64,000 bases of DNA, from NCBI GenBank assembly GCA_018398815.1, contig CM031601.1, positions 33,409,253 to 33,473,252 on the forward strand, read 5' to 3'. The translations under genes and the position numbers were made by a program. Positions 32,920 to 45,889 of the stretch are shown here, one piece after another. The DNA comes from Conus ventricosus. Taxonomy: Eukaryota; Mollusca; Gastropoda; Neogastropoda; Conidae. A model generated the notes under the pieces. The model ran no database searches, was not told the origin of the DNA, and was given only the letters and a program-made list of their open reading frames with translations. Numbering within the stretch: the stretch's first letter is position 1; each line of letters opens with the position of its first letter.

Positions 32920-33240
32920 TGTGCCACCAATGTTACAGCAAGTCCCCTGATTGGCAGACATACTATACGCCATTCATGCCCTCCACCGATGTTACAACAA
33001 GTCCTCTGATTGGCAGACATACTATGCGCCATTCATGCCCTCCACCGATGTTACAACAAGTCCTCTGATTGGCAGACATACCATACACCATTCATGCTCT
33101 CCACCGATGTTACAACAAGTTCTCTGATTGGTTGACATACTATGCGCCATTCATGCCCTCCACTGATGTTACAGCGATGTCCTATGATTAGCAGACATAC
33201 ATGCGCCATTCATGCTGTCCACTGATGTTACGGCAAACAG
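32920..33240. repeat. 59-bp minisatellite, about 5.5 copies (copy A)
   Basis: TGATTGGCAGACATACTATG followed by CGCCATTCATGCCCTCCACC and GATGTTACAACAAGTCCTC. Period 59 bp (GATTGGC at 32949 and 33008). Confidence 0.93.
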
Positions 33241-34344
33241 CGATACGTTATTCTGTGCACTAGTCTTTCTTCGGGCGGTTTACAATGGTTTGCTTTGCAG
33301 AAGCGATCCCAAACTTCCCTCGTATCATGTCAACACTAGCCTGTAACCTCTCAGCTTTAGTTGTCAGTCAACTGCTAAAATGCCTGTGCGGCACACGTGC
33401 GCTCTCTCCGTGACCGTTTCGCCTGACTGAGCTTCGCTCAATGAACGATCGAACTCCATGTCTGGTGTTCAGTGTAGCTCACTACATTAAGGTCGACGGC
33501 GGAAAGAATCGTCCACTCGGTCCCAGGTCAGAAATGACTATCAGTTCGTGAAAAGGTCAACACACCACTGCAGCTGAATGGCGGTTGGGTCACTTAAAAC
33601 GCCTTCACACGAAGCAGCTTGCCAGGGCCGACACTACGTACTTGACTGTCAAGCCTTCAAATATACATATCTCATACCTGTCAGCAACACTGACAACAGA
33701 GTACTGAAATATCAGGATCGTGACCTGCTTGGGTTATTAATTGTGTGTTACTTTCTGTTCATTCATTGGCACATTAGCACCTGATTTTGCTGACGACAAA
33801 CTTGACCAAGATGACTGTTTACGAATTGTGTCGCACTGTGATAAATAAAATGCAGCTCTATGAGCAAAGGTGAAAGGCATCCGACTGCACACCATAAAGC
33901 TAATGGATGAAGGGCATAGAGTGACTGTTGAGCGTGTGCGTGTGTGACGCTGACAGAGTAACCCCAGGCATGTGAACGGGTGGTAGCAGGACAAGTATCT
34001 TTGTCGAGTGGAGTGTCGGCATGGACAACACTGCTGATGCTGTCACACTGAAGCCCCGTCGGCTAACGTATGAGCACCGTCACTTCATGTATTCAGTCAC
34101 CTCGCAATGACGACTGTTTCTTCGTCCAGTCGCTAGCCCCCAAGACCACACAGAATCTGTACGCATAGAGATGACAGGTCATGAGTATAAACGAAGAGTT
34201 CACGGAGTGCCTGTCGTGGTGACAGTCCACGTGTAAGGACTATGGTTTTCACCAAGTAGTACAACACTACTGATCGTTTTGGACGTCTCCCAGGTCATCT
34301 TAGGAACAGTCACCTTTGATGCTTGATGTTCCAAGTTGGTTGGA
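33241..34344. other. No recognised gene
   Basis: About 1.1 kb with no long frame, repeat or RNA recognised. Confidence 0.4.
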
Positions 34345-35815
34345 ATCAGGGAGTTATCCTTCAGGCTGTAGGAGATGGATGGTTATCCTCAGGCTGTAGG
34401 AGAAGGATGGTTATCCCTCAGGCTGTAGGAGAAGGATGGTTATCCTTCAGGCTTTAGAAAAGGATAGTTATCCCTCAGGCTTTCGAAGAAGGATAGGTAT
34501 CCCTCAGGCTGTAGGAGAAGGCTGGTTATTCCTCAGGCGTAGGACAAGGCTGGTTATCCCTCAGGCTTTACGAGGATAGTTATCCCTCAGGCGGTAGGAG
34601 AAGGATAGTTATCCCTCAGGCTGTAGGAGAAGGCTGGTTTTCCTCAGGCTGTAGGAGAAGGATGGTTATCCTTCAGGCTTTAGAAAAAGGATAGTTATCC
34701 CTCAGGCTTTAGAAGAAGAATAGGTATCCCCCAGGCTGTAGGAGTAGGCTGGTTATTCCTCAGGTTGTAGGAGAAGGCTGGTTATCTCTCAGGCTTTACG
34801 AGGACAGTTTATCCCACAGGATGTAGGGGAAGGACAGTTATCCCTCAGGCTGTAGGAGAAGGCTGGTTATTCCTCAAGCTGTAGAAGAACGCAGGTTATC
34901 CCTCAGGCTGTAGGAGAAGGCTGGTTATTCCTCAGGCTGTAGGAGGCTGGTTATCCCTCAGGCTTTAGGAGAAGGATAGTTATCCCTCAAGCTTTAGGAG
35001 GATAGTTATCCCTCAGGCTATAGGAGAAGGCTGGTTATTCCTCAGGCTGTAGGATGGTTATTCCCCAGGCTGTAGAAGAAGGATGGTTATCCCTCAGGCT
35101 TTAGAGAAAGATTGTTATCCCTCAGGCTTTAGGAGGATAGTTATACCTCAGGCTGTAGGAGAAGGCTGGTTATTCCTCAGGCTGTAGGAGAAGGCGGGTT
35201 ATCCCTCAGGCTGTAGGAGAAGGATAGTTTATCCTCAGGCTGTAGGAGAAGGATGGTTATTCCTCACGCTGTAGGAGAAGGCTGCATAAACCTCAGGCTG
35301 TAGGAGAAGGCTGTATATTCCTCAGGCTGTAGGAGAAGGATGGTTATCCCTCAGGCTGTGGGAGAAGGATGGTTATTCTCAGGCTTTAGGAGAAAAATAG
35401 TTATCCCTCAGTCTTTAGGGGGATAGTTATCCCTCAGGCTGTAGGGGAAGGCTGGTTATTCCTCAGGCTGTAGGAGAAGGCGGGCTATCCGTCAGGCTGT
35501 AGGAGAAAGATAGTTATACCTCAGGCTGCAGGAGAAGGCTAGTTATTCCTCAGGCTGTAGGAGAAGGATGGTTATTCCTCAGGCTGTAGGAGAAGGCTGG
35601 TTATCCTCAGGCTGTAGGAGAAGGCTGGTTATTCCTCAGGCTGTAGGAGATGGATGGTTATTTCTCTGGCTGTAGGAGAATGATGGTTATTCCTCAGGCT
35701 GTAGGAGAAGGATGGTTATTCCTCAGGCTGTAGGAGAAGGATGGTTATTCCTCAGGCTGTAGGAGAAGGCTCGTTATTCCTCAGTCTTCAGGAGAAGGCT
35801 GGTTTATGTTTCGTG
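34345..35815. repeat. 29-30-bp minisatellite, about 50 copies (copy A)
   Basis: CTCAGGCTGTAGGAGAAGG followed by MTGGTTATYC, at 29-30 bp. A CTTTAGAA/CTTTAGGAGGATAG variant recurs in small groups, and a block with the order gctttag-aggatag-ctgtaggagaaggc appears several times, so larger blocks were duplicated. Confidence 0.96.
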
Positions 35816-36949
35816 TCTGGGATGAAATCTAGTCGTCTGCTGGGTTCACACCAAAGTGACTGCAGGCGGGGGTGGAAGGAAACGAGCTGAAGGGGGGGTC
35901 ACTAGAACGCCCAAAGGATGGAACCAGAGCACATTCACAATACAGAAGTAACGTGTTTGACCCCGGAGGTCTTCACCTGGCCCGACGCACCACTGGAATA
36001 ACACAACTCGGGGAGGACAGCAGTGTTCCTGTTGTTTGAACAGCCTCCTTGTGCAGGGAGATCACGTGCCATGTCATATTCTGACTTGCAAGTCATCTGT
36101 CGTTTATGTCAGTAACTTGCTGGCAAGGTGCGTTGTGAGTGATGTATTAGTAATCTGCATTATGATGAATCGCATTCTCCATTCTAAGTAAGTGCCTTGC
36201 CAGTAGTCTGCGTTTAAGTGCAAGTAATCTGCTTTAAAGTGAGCGACTAACAATTTGTGTTCTAAGTATGTGACTTGGCAGTAATCTGCGTTGCTGGTGA
36301 TGGCTTTCAATTAAGTTGAGTTGTTGTTGAGTGCCCCCCCCCCCCCCCCTTCCTCCAGGAAGTATCTCTCACCATCTCTTCTTCTGAGGCCTGTTGTGTC
36401 GCCGAGCACTGGATGGCGCCCATGGCTCAATGTTGACTGACGGGAAGTAGTGACAGAAAGTAAAGCCAACAGATGCTATCCTCAGACGACTGTATTCTTC
36501 AGCCAGAGATATCACACAACGGTCTTGTCAACACCTCAGACCAGCTGACAACATGCTATAAGTAAGACGCTGGTTAGTCTTTATTCAGGTTTACTAGCGA
36601 GACCTACTCACCTCAGGTGATATGACCAATACCTGGAACACCATCCCCATCCCAAGCGGTTGCAAGTGAGAACCAATCTCATAAAGCGCTGATACGACCA
36701 GAACGACTAAGCGGCCAGCGAGGAGCCCAGCTTTGGGGTGAGACTTGTGAAACATCCACATCTCCACCTTCTGACTGTCGGGTCAGTGCTCTCCTTCCCA
36801 ATGAGCTGACCGGCCACTCGGGTACATGGAGGACCAGTTCCAGGACCGGTGTCCCCAAACAGCTCACATAGTACACACGACTGCTGGGGATGGGGAGGGG
36901 GGGGGGGGGGCATACATAACAATTCCTGTCTTCTTCTTGTTCTCCCTTT
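35816..36949. other. No recognised gene; degenerate repeats near 36.1-36.3 kb
   Basis: 36095-36290 holds scattered variants of GTAATCTGCRTT and AAGTGACTTGGCAG, suggesting a decayed tandem repeat. A poly-C run lies at 36334-36348. Confidence 0.45.
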
Positions 36950-38005
36950 TAATCACAGAGTATAGCTGTGACTGACCCATACTTCTTATGTCCTCTTTCC
37001 TGTCCACAGACTGTAGCTGCTCCGAACTATACTCTGGTCTCTTTTTCACACTTTGTAACTATTCACAGTGCAACTGTTCCTAATCTAGACTGTTCCTCCT
37101 GTTCACAGTGTAACAGTTCCTAACTTATACTCTTTCTCCTGTTCACAGTGTAACAGTTTCTAACGTATACTCTTTATCCTGTTCACAGTGCAACTGTTCC
37201 TAATCTATACTTTTTCTCCTGTTCACAGTGTAACACTCCCTAACTATACCCTGTCTCCTGTTCACAGTGCAACTGTTCCTAACTTATACTCCTTTCTCCC
37301 GTCCATAATATAACTGTTCCTAACCTGCACTCCTTTCTCCTGTTCATAATGTAACTGTTCCTAACCTATACCCTGTCTCCTGTTCACAGTGCAACTGTTC
37401 CTAACTTATACTCCTTTCTCCCGTCCATAATGTAACTGTTCCTAACCTGCACTCCTTTCTCCTGTTCATAATGTAACTGTTCCTAACCTATACTCCTATC
37501 TCCTGTTCATAATGTAACTGTTCCTAACCTATACATCTTGCTCCTGTTCATAATGTAACTGTTCCTAACCTATACTCTTTTCTCATGTTCATAGTGTAAC
37601 TGTTCTTAACCAATACTCCTTTCTCCTGTTCATAATGTAACTGCTCCTAGCCTATACTCCTTTCTCATGTTCATAGTGTAACTGTTCTTAAGCTGTACTC
37701 TTTTCTCCTGCTCATAATGTAACTGATCCTAACCTATATTCCTTTCTCCTGTTAATAACGTCACTGTACCTAACCTATACTCCTTTCTCCTGTTAATAAC
37801 GTAACTGTTCTTAACCTATACTCCTTTCTCCTGTTAATAACGTAACTGTTCCTAGCCTATGCTCCTTTCCCCTGTCCATAGTGCAAAGCTTAATGGTCTC
37901 TTTCTATTCTCCTTTCTCCTGTTCACGGTGTAAGTGTTCCTGGCCTATCTTAACTTCTGTTCACACAGTGTAACTGTTCCTAACCAATACTCGATCTGCT
38001 GTAGT
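36950..38005. repeat. 41-bp minisatellite, about 25 copies (copy A)
   Basis: TCCTGTTCATAATGTAACTG followed by TTCCTAACCTATACTCCTTTC. Period 41 bp (37501 and 37542). Variant units CACAGTG, CATAATG and AATAACG form separate blocks from left to right. Diverged units reappear at about 38655-38775 beyond an intervening segment. Confidence 0.95.
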
Positions 38006-38477
38006 GTTTACCCTAACACTGCTATAGAGGTATAATTTTCAACAAAAAGAGCTTCTTTTCTACAAATAGGGGGAGGGGGGGGGGGGTCAATGTTTCTTCT
38101 GGTTTTTTTTTAATTGGTGAGCTGGGGGGGGGGGGGAAGGGAGGCATTCGTTTTTTTTCACCTGCTGCCATCAGACAGGCAGCAACCACCTGCTCATGAA
38201 TCTGCTATGGTAAAAACAGCTTCATCTAACACAACTTACTTTTCAAACTTGACTCAAAGGCATTCTTTGGCACAAACTCGTGATATCTATCCTTTTCTCT
38301 TTTCTTTCTTTTTTCCCCTCATGGTGTCGAAGAAGCAGAAATAGCCTGACGCAGTTTCGCACGCGGAAATAAGCGACAGTTGTCGCTCGTTGGTCAAAGA
38401 CCCTGCGAAAGGTTACACACTGCATCTACAATTAAATCGCTCAAGATCTTCGTCTCAGTATGTTTTGCCCCCGGTGT
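38006..38477. other. No recognised gene
   Basis: G-runs near 38071-38084 and 38126-38138 and T-runs near 38104-38111. Nothing coding. Confidence 0.4.
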
Positions 38478-38486
38478 GTGTGTGTG

Positions 38487-38554
<68 letters not shown>

Positions 38555-38560
38555 TGTGTT
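38478..38560. repeat. (GT)n microsatellite
   Basis: GT repeats interrupted by GC once and by GG twice. Confidence 0.96.
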
Positions 38561-38960
38561 TCGTTTGTATGTTTTTTATGTCTTTTTTTTTTTTTTAGCT
38601 CGTGGTATATTCGCCAAACATGTGTACAAAATACAGCGAAATCGTAAGGGTAAAAAGTCTGTGTACTCCTTTCTACTGTTTACACAGTATACATGCTTTT
38701 TATCTACGCCTTTTCTCTCCTGTGCACAGAATGCAGCTGTTCCATAACTATACGCCCCCACCCCTACTCCTTTCTCCGCCTGGCACGCCAAATCCTGTGT
38801 CCGCACCGTTTGGAGGGACCGCCAGACTGCATTCCTCACTCTCACTCACTGGATGGCCACCCACCCACCAGGAAAGGCACAGTCTGTCATTGATTCAGCT
38901 TTCAGCTTACTTACTACGCAACAAAGCTGTCACCGTTCGCTTCGCGCGCGCGCATTACGC
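38561..38960. other. No recognised gene; includes stray 41-bp units
   Basis: 38655-38775 contains three diverged units of the 41-bp repeat (ACTCCTTTCTACTGTTTACACAG and relatives). The rest is unassigned. Confidence 0.5.
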
Positions 38961-39047
<87 letters not shown>

Positions 39048-39117
39048 CGCGCGCGGTGCATGCGTGCCTGCATGCGTGCGCGCGTGCGTGTGCGTTTCTG
39101 CGTATATATATATATGC

Positions 39118-39192
<75 letters not shown>

Positions 39193-39200
39193 TATATTAT
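38961..39200. repeat. (GT)n, (GC)n and (AT)n compound microsatellite at a LINE 3' end
   Basis: (GT)n 38961-39039, (GC)n to 39055, mixed GCGT to 39104, (TA)n 39106-39189. The minus-strand LINE of copy A ends beside the AT tract. Confidence 0.96.
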
Positions 39201-39229
39201 ATATCATCATTCTCTTGCCCATGATGGGC

Positions 39230-42090
39230 GTAGAGGAGAGATGAGAGACACTCTCGAAGCCAGACACCGCCACCCGGGCCTGTCCTCTGCCTGTCGCATC
39301 AGCGTGGGGCCTCCTTTGGGTCTTCTTTGATTTGTCCTCCAGTTTTTGGTTGTCGCCCCCTTCGTCTGCCCCCTTTCCACGTGCCCGGGTGATTTTTTGG
39401 GCATAAATTTGGGCGTAGGCATGCCAAACACGACCTTCCTCTTTTGATTTTCCCAAAGAGGGGTTTTGGGGGGCCTGCAAGTGATGTTTTTTGGGCCCCT
39501 CACAACGTCGTTTGTTTTCCCGGGTTTTGCCAAGAGACCCGAGCAACGCCTGAACATTTAGTTTCAAAGTCGGGGTTTTTTTGGTGGTTTTGCTGCATGG
39601 TCAGCTTTCGCACCCATACAGCAGGATGGACGCCGGGGATTTTTACAGTTCATCTTTGTGGGAAAGTATCCCTGCTCTTCCAGATCTTTTTTAGCTTTGA
39701 TTGCTGCTGCTGCGAGCTAATTGGTTTGTTTTTTGTTGTAGAGCGACCGTCTTGGTGAATGGCCCCAAAGGGTTTTTTGAAAAGGCCATTTTCAAGTGTT
39801 GTCGTTCATGAAATTTTCAGCATGGGTGTTGGTTGTGTTGTTGACCAGGACTTTGCTTTTTTTGTGCTCACTTCCTTTTCCATAGCATGCCCTTTCTTCC
39901 AGTTCTTTGTCAGGTTTTGATTTTCGTTGTTGCCTCCCTCAGGTCGGTCATCTGCGAACCTCAGATTATTGATGATTTTCCCTCCGGGGGAGAAGGGAGG
40001 GGGAAGTCATGGGGGGTTTCACGCATGATTTTTCCCAGGAAGAGATTGAACAGTACGGGGGATAGCGGGGCACCCTTTGCGGACTCCAACTGTGGTTTGA
40101 AGTAGCCCCCTATCGGGTTTTGAGGGGATGCGCTGCTGGCGGTTTTTAACAGCGCCTGGAGGTAGGGACGAGACCCCCCTTGCCAAACTTTTGAGCACCT
40201 CCCAAGCCTTGTCCCACACCTTCAAAGTTTTTCCTAAAGTAAATAAAGTTGGGGAACGGGTCCTCTGAGTTGCAGATGTTTGTCAGTACCGGCAGGTGAA
40301 GACTGTTCTCTGTTTTTCTCCCTGCCTAAATCCACTTTTCTTCCCCAGGTTTTTTCCCCCGCCTTTCTTCGTCGATTCAAGTGACTCGAGCTGATTTTAT
40401 GGGGTGGTAATGAGATTATTGTTCTGTAGTTCTGGCTTGGCGTAGATTTTCCCTTTTTTTGGCAGGGGGATGATGAGTGATTGATATCGTGGGCCATGTT
40501 TTGTTCCAGATCTTCTGACAAATCGATGTTACTGAGTGACAATTTCCCTTTCCCCCCATGTTTGAGCGCTCTGCTGGAATATTGTTGTCCAGGTGATTTC
40601 CTGCGGAAGGTGCCGATGGCTTCTTCTACTTTTTCTCTCATCATGGTAGTGGTAGGATTCCTTGAGGTGTTGAGTCCCTCAAACAGACTGTCTTTTGGGC
40701 GATAGGGAGTTAAAAATTTTGGCAGTACGGTCCATTGTTAAAAACGGGGCTTTCGTCGCACTCGCCTAGTATCCTCGATGATGACGATCTGTTTTGCTGC
40801 GTTTTGGGGAGGTTTTTCAGTGTGGTAAAGGCATTTTTTGTTTTTTTCCCCTTTTCCATCCCTTTTCATGTTCTCGCCGTTTTTGATCCTTGTTCTTTGG
40901 CTTCAATCATTTTTTTCTTTACAAGGTTGTTGGGTTTTTTGATACGTGGGCTTGTTTTAGGGGGGGAATTTTTCGTATTCTTCGTGATCTTCTTTTGTGC
41001 AGAGGTCAAGGGTGTCGTTTGAATCCCTGCTTGGTGTTTCTCCCCTGTCGCCCAATACCCCCCCGCGTTTCGCAGAGCCTCATTTAAGCTGTTTGGAGGT
41101 CGTTTTGTCATTGTCCAGGAGGTTGAGTGCCGGCCCCCCCCCCCTTTTCGGTGCCTCTTTATCTTGGGGCTTTTAACTTCTCCCGGCAAACTTGATGCGT
41201 GGGCGCGCTTGGTGCTTTTTTTTCAATTTGATTTCATTGTGACCACAAGACGTGGTCGCTGCATTCAGCTGGGGTAGTCTCGTCTTTTTTTATTTAGCTT
41301 ATTTGAAGCGCCGCGGAGTGAGGACAAAGTCGATCTGGTTTTAGTCATTCCGTTTGGGCTGCCCGGGTTTTTTTCTTGACAGTTTTTGGGGTAAAGGGTG
41401 TTGGCAAGGGGAGCCCTTGGGGGCAGGGGAAACTCGAAGGGGAAAGTCCCCTGTGTTTGTTTCCCCTGTGCCGTCGACCCATGTTCCAGCCCCTCTTTGT
41501 ATGCAATTGGGGCCCATTTTGGGGTTGAAGTCCCCCCGCTTTTTGATGTCTTTCTTGGGGGGTTTTTGATGGGTCTTCACTTTTCGTAGAATTCTTCCAC
41601 CCCCTGATTTCGTGGCTGGGAGTTGGAGATACACTGTATGATGTATGTTCTTTGGTTTGTGACACCGAATGCTGATGATTCTGCTTTAAACAGGTGTGCG
41701 CCAAAATGTCCCGTGTTTCTTTGGCACGATGAAAGCTACGCCTTTTTTATGTAGTGCTTTCGCCACTGTACCACTCTTTTGTTTCCTCGTGATTTCTTCT
41801 CCAAAGCCTGTCCATTTCTTCCCACTACCACAATGTCCCAGGGAAGTCCACTCGGTCTAGTTCTTTTATTTTCCGCACTAGGAGTGTACGAACATTCCAG
41901 GGTTCAATGGAAAATTTTTTCAGTTGGCCCCGTTTTGATGTCTTTTCCCCCGTAGTGACTTTTCACTTCACCCGGTGTTGTCGTGGGAAGCGGGGCGTTG
42001 GTAACCCCGGGGCCCCCGGCCCCCGGTTGTTGTGGCTATGGGTTTTTTCTCAGACTTTTTTGTGGGTTGGTAATCCTTGGTGGGGCCAAA
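39230..42090 (-). mobile_element. LINE (endonuclease plus reverse transcriptase), copy A
   Basis: On the minus strand, 5' to 3': an APE-type endonuclease remnant near 41.9-41.4 kb (homologous to the clearer copy B) with a PPKKDI block before GDFN at about 41540-41570, then reverse transcriptase with NNLRFADDI at about 39945-39980 read against the plus strand. This type is often annotated in invertebrates as endonuclease-reverse transcriptase or craniofacial development protein 2-like. An RTE-like affinity is my inference. The coding frame is shattered by homopolymer-style indels, so neither an intact ORF nor true mutations can be judged. Confidence 0.75.
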
Positions 42091-42119
42091 CCCCCCCTCC
42101 AATTTCCACTTATATATAT

Positions 42120-42369
42120 ACATTATTTGTTTAAAAAAGGTTTTTTAAAAAAAGAATTCAAATTTGTTTCGAGCGCGTTTCGCCGTCCCTCGGATGGTTT
42201 TTTGGGTTTTCCCCCCCGCCGTGTTATATGCTGGGGCTCCCCCTTTTTCGGGGGGCACACCGATATAACATCGGCGGGGGCAAACCAAAAAACCCTCCTA
42301 TGACAGCGCAACGCGCCGAAACAAATTTTTAATTCTGTTTTTAAAAACCCCCTTTTAACAAATGTTTCT
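42120..42369. repeat. Foldback (inverted repeat) element with ribozyme-like arms
   Basis: Two arms of about 125 bp are reverse complements (roughly 75% by eye). GAATTCAAATTTGTTTCGAG at 42154 pairs with CCGAAACAAATTTTTAATTC ending at 42335, and GGTTTTTTGGG pairs with AACCAAAAAACC. The pairing continues outside through the A/T-rich parts. The arm reads TATGA, then GCGC-AAC-GCGC, then CGAAAC, like a damaged hammerhead core. Copy B lacks the left arm and most of the right. Confidence 0.7.
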
Positions 42370-42410
42370 CCCCAAGGGGTCGAGCACTATCAAACATTTT
42401 GGGTATTTTA

Positions 42411-42546
42411 ACACATTAATTATATAATATTTATATATTTTATATAATTATATTATATATATAAAATTAATATAATAAATTTTTATATATATTTATATAT
42501 ATAATATATTTATAATAATATATATTATATATTATATTATTTAATA
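42411..42546. repeat. AT-rich simple sequence (copy A)
   Basis: Runs of TATATAATATTTATATA without other content. The counterpart is at 54415-54690. Confidence 0.85.
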
Positions 42547-42987
42547 ATGCGGGCAAAATAGTGGGAGAAAAAAAGTGGGTTAACAATTTTTCGTCGTTTT
42601 TTAATGACTTGGCAAAGATTTTACTTTTAAAAAAAAAAAAAATAAAAATTGGGGAAAAAAAAAAAAATTTTTTTTTTTTTTTTTTGGGGGGGGGAAATGC
42701 GAAGAAAATTTTAAATTAAAGTTTGGGGGGGGCCTTTTTTGGGGGTTAAAATTTGGGAAAAGGGAAATGGCCACCGGCAGGGGTAAAAAGGGGGGGCCAA
42801 ATTTCCAACCCCATGGGGGCCGTTTTTGGTTTAGGGGTTTAAACCGGTTTTAAAATCCACCATCCCAAATACAAAATTTAATAAAAAGAAAAAAAAGAAA
42901 AAGGTTGAAGAGAGGAGAGGGAGGAGATTTTGGACTTTCTTGCCCATTACCTTCACCCGACCTTGATTTAAGGCGGGGACTGTCAGT

Positions 42988-43027
<40 letters not shown>

Positions 43028-44439
43028 ATCTCCACCCCAGCCCCCCCCCCCCCCCCCCAAAAAAAAAAAAATCCCCCCCAACCCCTCTCTCAACACACAC
43101 CCACACACACCACACACACAAAACACACACACACACACACACACACCACCACACACAGGGGAAAATTGAGTCGACCTAACTGACAGCAGCGTACAGCTTG
43201 GGGGAGTGGTCCCCAAGGGAAGGGAGGGAAAATAAACGATGGTGCCCCCTGTCCCCCACCTCCCCATTAAGGACTGTGGACGAGGGGGGGGGCCAGCGGC
43301 GGCCGGGCAAAAAAGCACACGGGGCAGCCCCCATTTGCCCCTGACCTCTGACCTCCCCGCCCTTTCCCTTTTTCACCCCCCAGTAAAACATGGGGCTGGT
43401 CCCCGCCCCCCTACATCACTCTGGTAGGTATTGAAATAACATACCCAGCAGAGGGGAGAGAGAGAGAGAAAAGGAGAAGAAGGGGGGGGGGGAGAGGTGA
43501 GAGAGAGAGGACAGAGAGAGACAGACAGACTACACACAGAACAGATAGATAGACAAACAGAACACACCACCGGACGAAAGATAAAAAAGGCAGACAGAAA
43601 GACAGATAGACCACTTACAAGTAATTTTTATGTTCGAAAAAAGGTTTAATTTTTTTCCCCTTCTTTCTGAGCCTTTTATCGTTCCGTTTTTCCCTGTTTC
43701 CTCCCCAGCCACACCAGCACGGGCTGTGCCCCCTCCCGGCATCCACGGAAAAGCAGCGACTTAAAGTGGTCGTGAACCCATCCCATCCCCTCTGGGGCTG
43801 TTTTGATCCAACACACGCAGGCCCTTTTCTTTTAACCCGTTTTGGCGACAGTATCTTGGGCTTCCCACTAAAGGGTTTTTTTCCCAGGAGAATCACCTCG
43901 TCCACCCCAGGTGCTCTTTGAACTTGCCAACAGCGACCACTTGCACACAAACCCTCTTCGCGGCATGGACGTGGGGGGGGGAAAACAGGGGCGGGGCCCT
44001 TTTCCCCACGACAGCGGGAAACATAACGGTCCACACGCTTTAGCCTTTCTTTCTTGTTTTCTTTTTTCTCCCCTCAAATTAACGAATGATAAAAAAGGGG
44101 GGGGGGGAAAGAAAACCCAAAGATGGTTTATTGATTTCCCATTCTGGTCTAAAACTGCATACTACGCTTCATTTAAACGCTACCCCAATTTCCCTTTTAT
44201 ATCATGGCTTTCTAGCGGCCAGAGAGATACAGCCACGTGAAAGTTTTGTTTTTCAGCATCTACGTCTACAATCCACTTCCCCTTCGAGGGCAAAAAAGAT
44301 CACCTTTTTTTTTTTTTTTCCTGTGTGGACTTGGGTCACGGAATGTTGCTGTGCAAATGTCCCCCCTTCGTGGTTTTTCCGCCCGCCTCACACCAGAAAC
44401 CCCTTTCCTCTCCTTTTTCAGATATTTTAATGTGCCCCC

Positions 44440-44720
44440 CAATGTTACGAAAAGTCCCCTGATTGGCAGACAAATTTAACGCCTTTTTCGGGCCCCCCAC
44501 CGATTTTAAAAAAAGTCCTTGATTGGCAGACATACTTTTCGCCTTTCACCCCTCCCCCGGGATGTTACAACAAGCCCTCTGTTTGGGCGGGACATACCAT
44601 ACCCATTCTTCTCCCCACCGATTTTACAACAATTTTCTTGATTGGTTAAACATACTATGCGCCATTCATCCCCTCCATGATGTTACGCGTGTCCTATGAT
44701 TAAAAGACATACTAGGGCGC
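44440..44720. repeat. 59-bp minisatellite (copy B)
   Basis: Damaged counterpart of the copy A array. TGATTGGCAGACA persists in most units. Confidence 0.8.
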
Positions 44721-45889
44721 CATTATGCGTCCCTGAGGTTACGGCAAACACGTTTCTTTAAATTCGTGCCCCAAACTTTCCCCGGGCGGTTTAAAAATGG
44801 TTTGCTTTGCAGAAAAGGGGGATCCCCAAACTTCCCTGTTTCATGTAAACACTACCCGGAAACCTCCTTCAGTTTTTGTTGTCTTAAATTGCTAAAATTT
44901 GCCGTGGGGCACCGTGCCTCTCCCCGTGACTTTTTCGCCTGACTGAGCTTCGTAAATTTGAACGATCGAACCCCCAGGGTCGGGTTTGTTCATTTTCTCA
45001 CTACATTAAGGTCGCGGCGGAAAAAAATTCGCCCCCTCGGCCCAGGTCAAAATGACTATCAGTTCGTGAAAAGGTCAAACACCCCCGGGCGTGAATGGGG
45101 GTTTTGGGTCATTTAAAAAACGCCTTTCCACGAAGCAGTTTGAAAGGGCCGACACTACGTACTTGACTGTAAAGGGCCTTTTCAAATATACTACCCTCCC
45201 TTTGCCCAGAAAACACTGAAAAAACAGAGAAACTGAAAAAATCAGGATCGTGCCCTGCTTGGGTTTTTAAAATTGTGGGGTTTAAACTTTCTGTTCATTC
45301 ATTGGCACATTAGCACGGGTTTTTGCTGACGAAAAAACTTGCCCAAGTGACTGTTTACAAATTGTGTCCCCACAGGGGATAAATAAAATGCAGCTATATG
45401 GGGCAAAGGTAAAAGGGCACCCAAACTGCACCCCTTAAAAAAAAATGGATAAAGGGGGCATAGGGTGACTGTAAAAGGTGTGCTTGGTGACGCTGACAGA
45501 GAAACCCCCCAGGCATGTAAAAGGGGTGGTAGCGGGGACAAGTATCTTTGTGAGTGGAGGGGTGGGCAATGGACAACACTGCTGATCCCGTCACCCCTGA
45601 AGCCCCGGTCGGTAACGTTGAGCCCCGTCCTTCATGATATTCAGTCACCTCGAAATGACGATGTTTCTTCGCCAATGCGCTACCCCCCCAAGACCACACA
45701 AATCTGTAGCATAGAGAGGACGGGTCATGGTAAAAACAAAGATTTACGGGTGCCTGTCGTGGTGCGTCCACGTGTAAGGCCCTATTTTTTTCCCACCCAT
45801 AGAAAGAAATAAAAATCCCCGGGGACGTTGGACGTCCCCGGTCATTTGGGAAAACGTCACCTTTTGATGCTTAAATTTTCCCAAAGGGT

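Larger units (their letters stand above)
31270..42690. repeat. Segmental tandem duplication, copy A (about 11.4 kb)
   Basis: Colinear landmarks link this to copy B: GCCACCGCAGGTAAAAAG (31349 vs 42768), CATGGGGCTGGTCC (31906 vs 43388), AGATCACGTGCC (36059 vs 47699), GACTGCATTCCTCACTCTCA (38824 vs 50597), FADD codons of the LINE (about 39950 vs 51795) and CTTGACAGTTT (41373 vs 53378). Offsets rise from about 11.42 to 12.1 kb because copy B contains many added bases. Sequence quality looks normal to about 39.3 kb and degraded afterwards. Confidence 0.9.
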
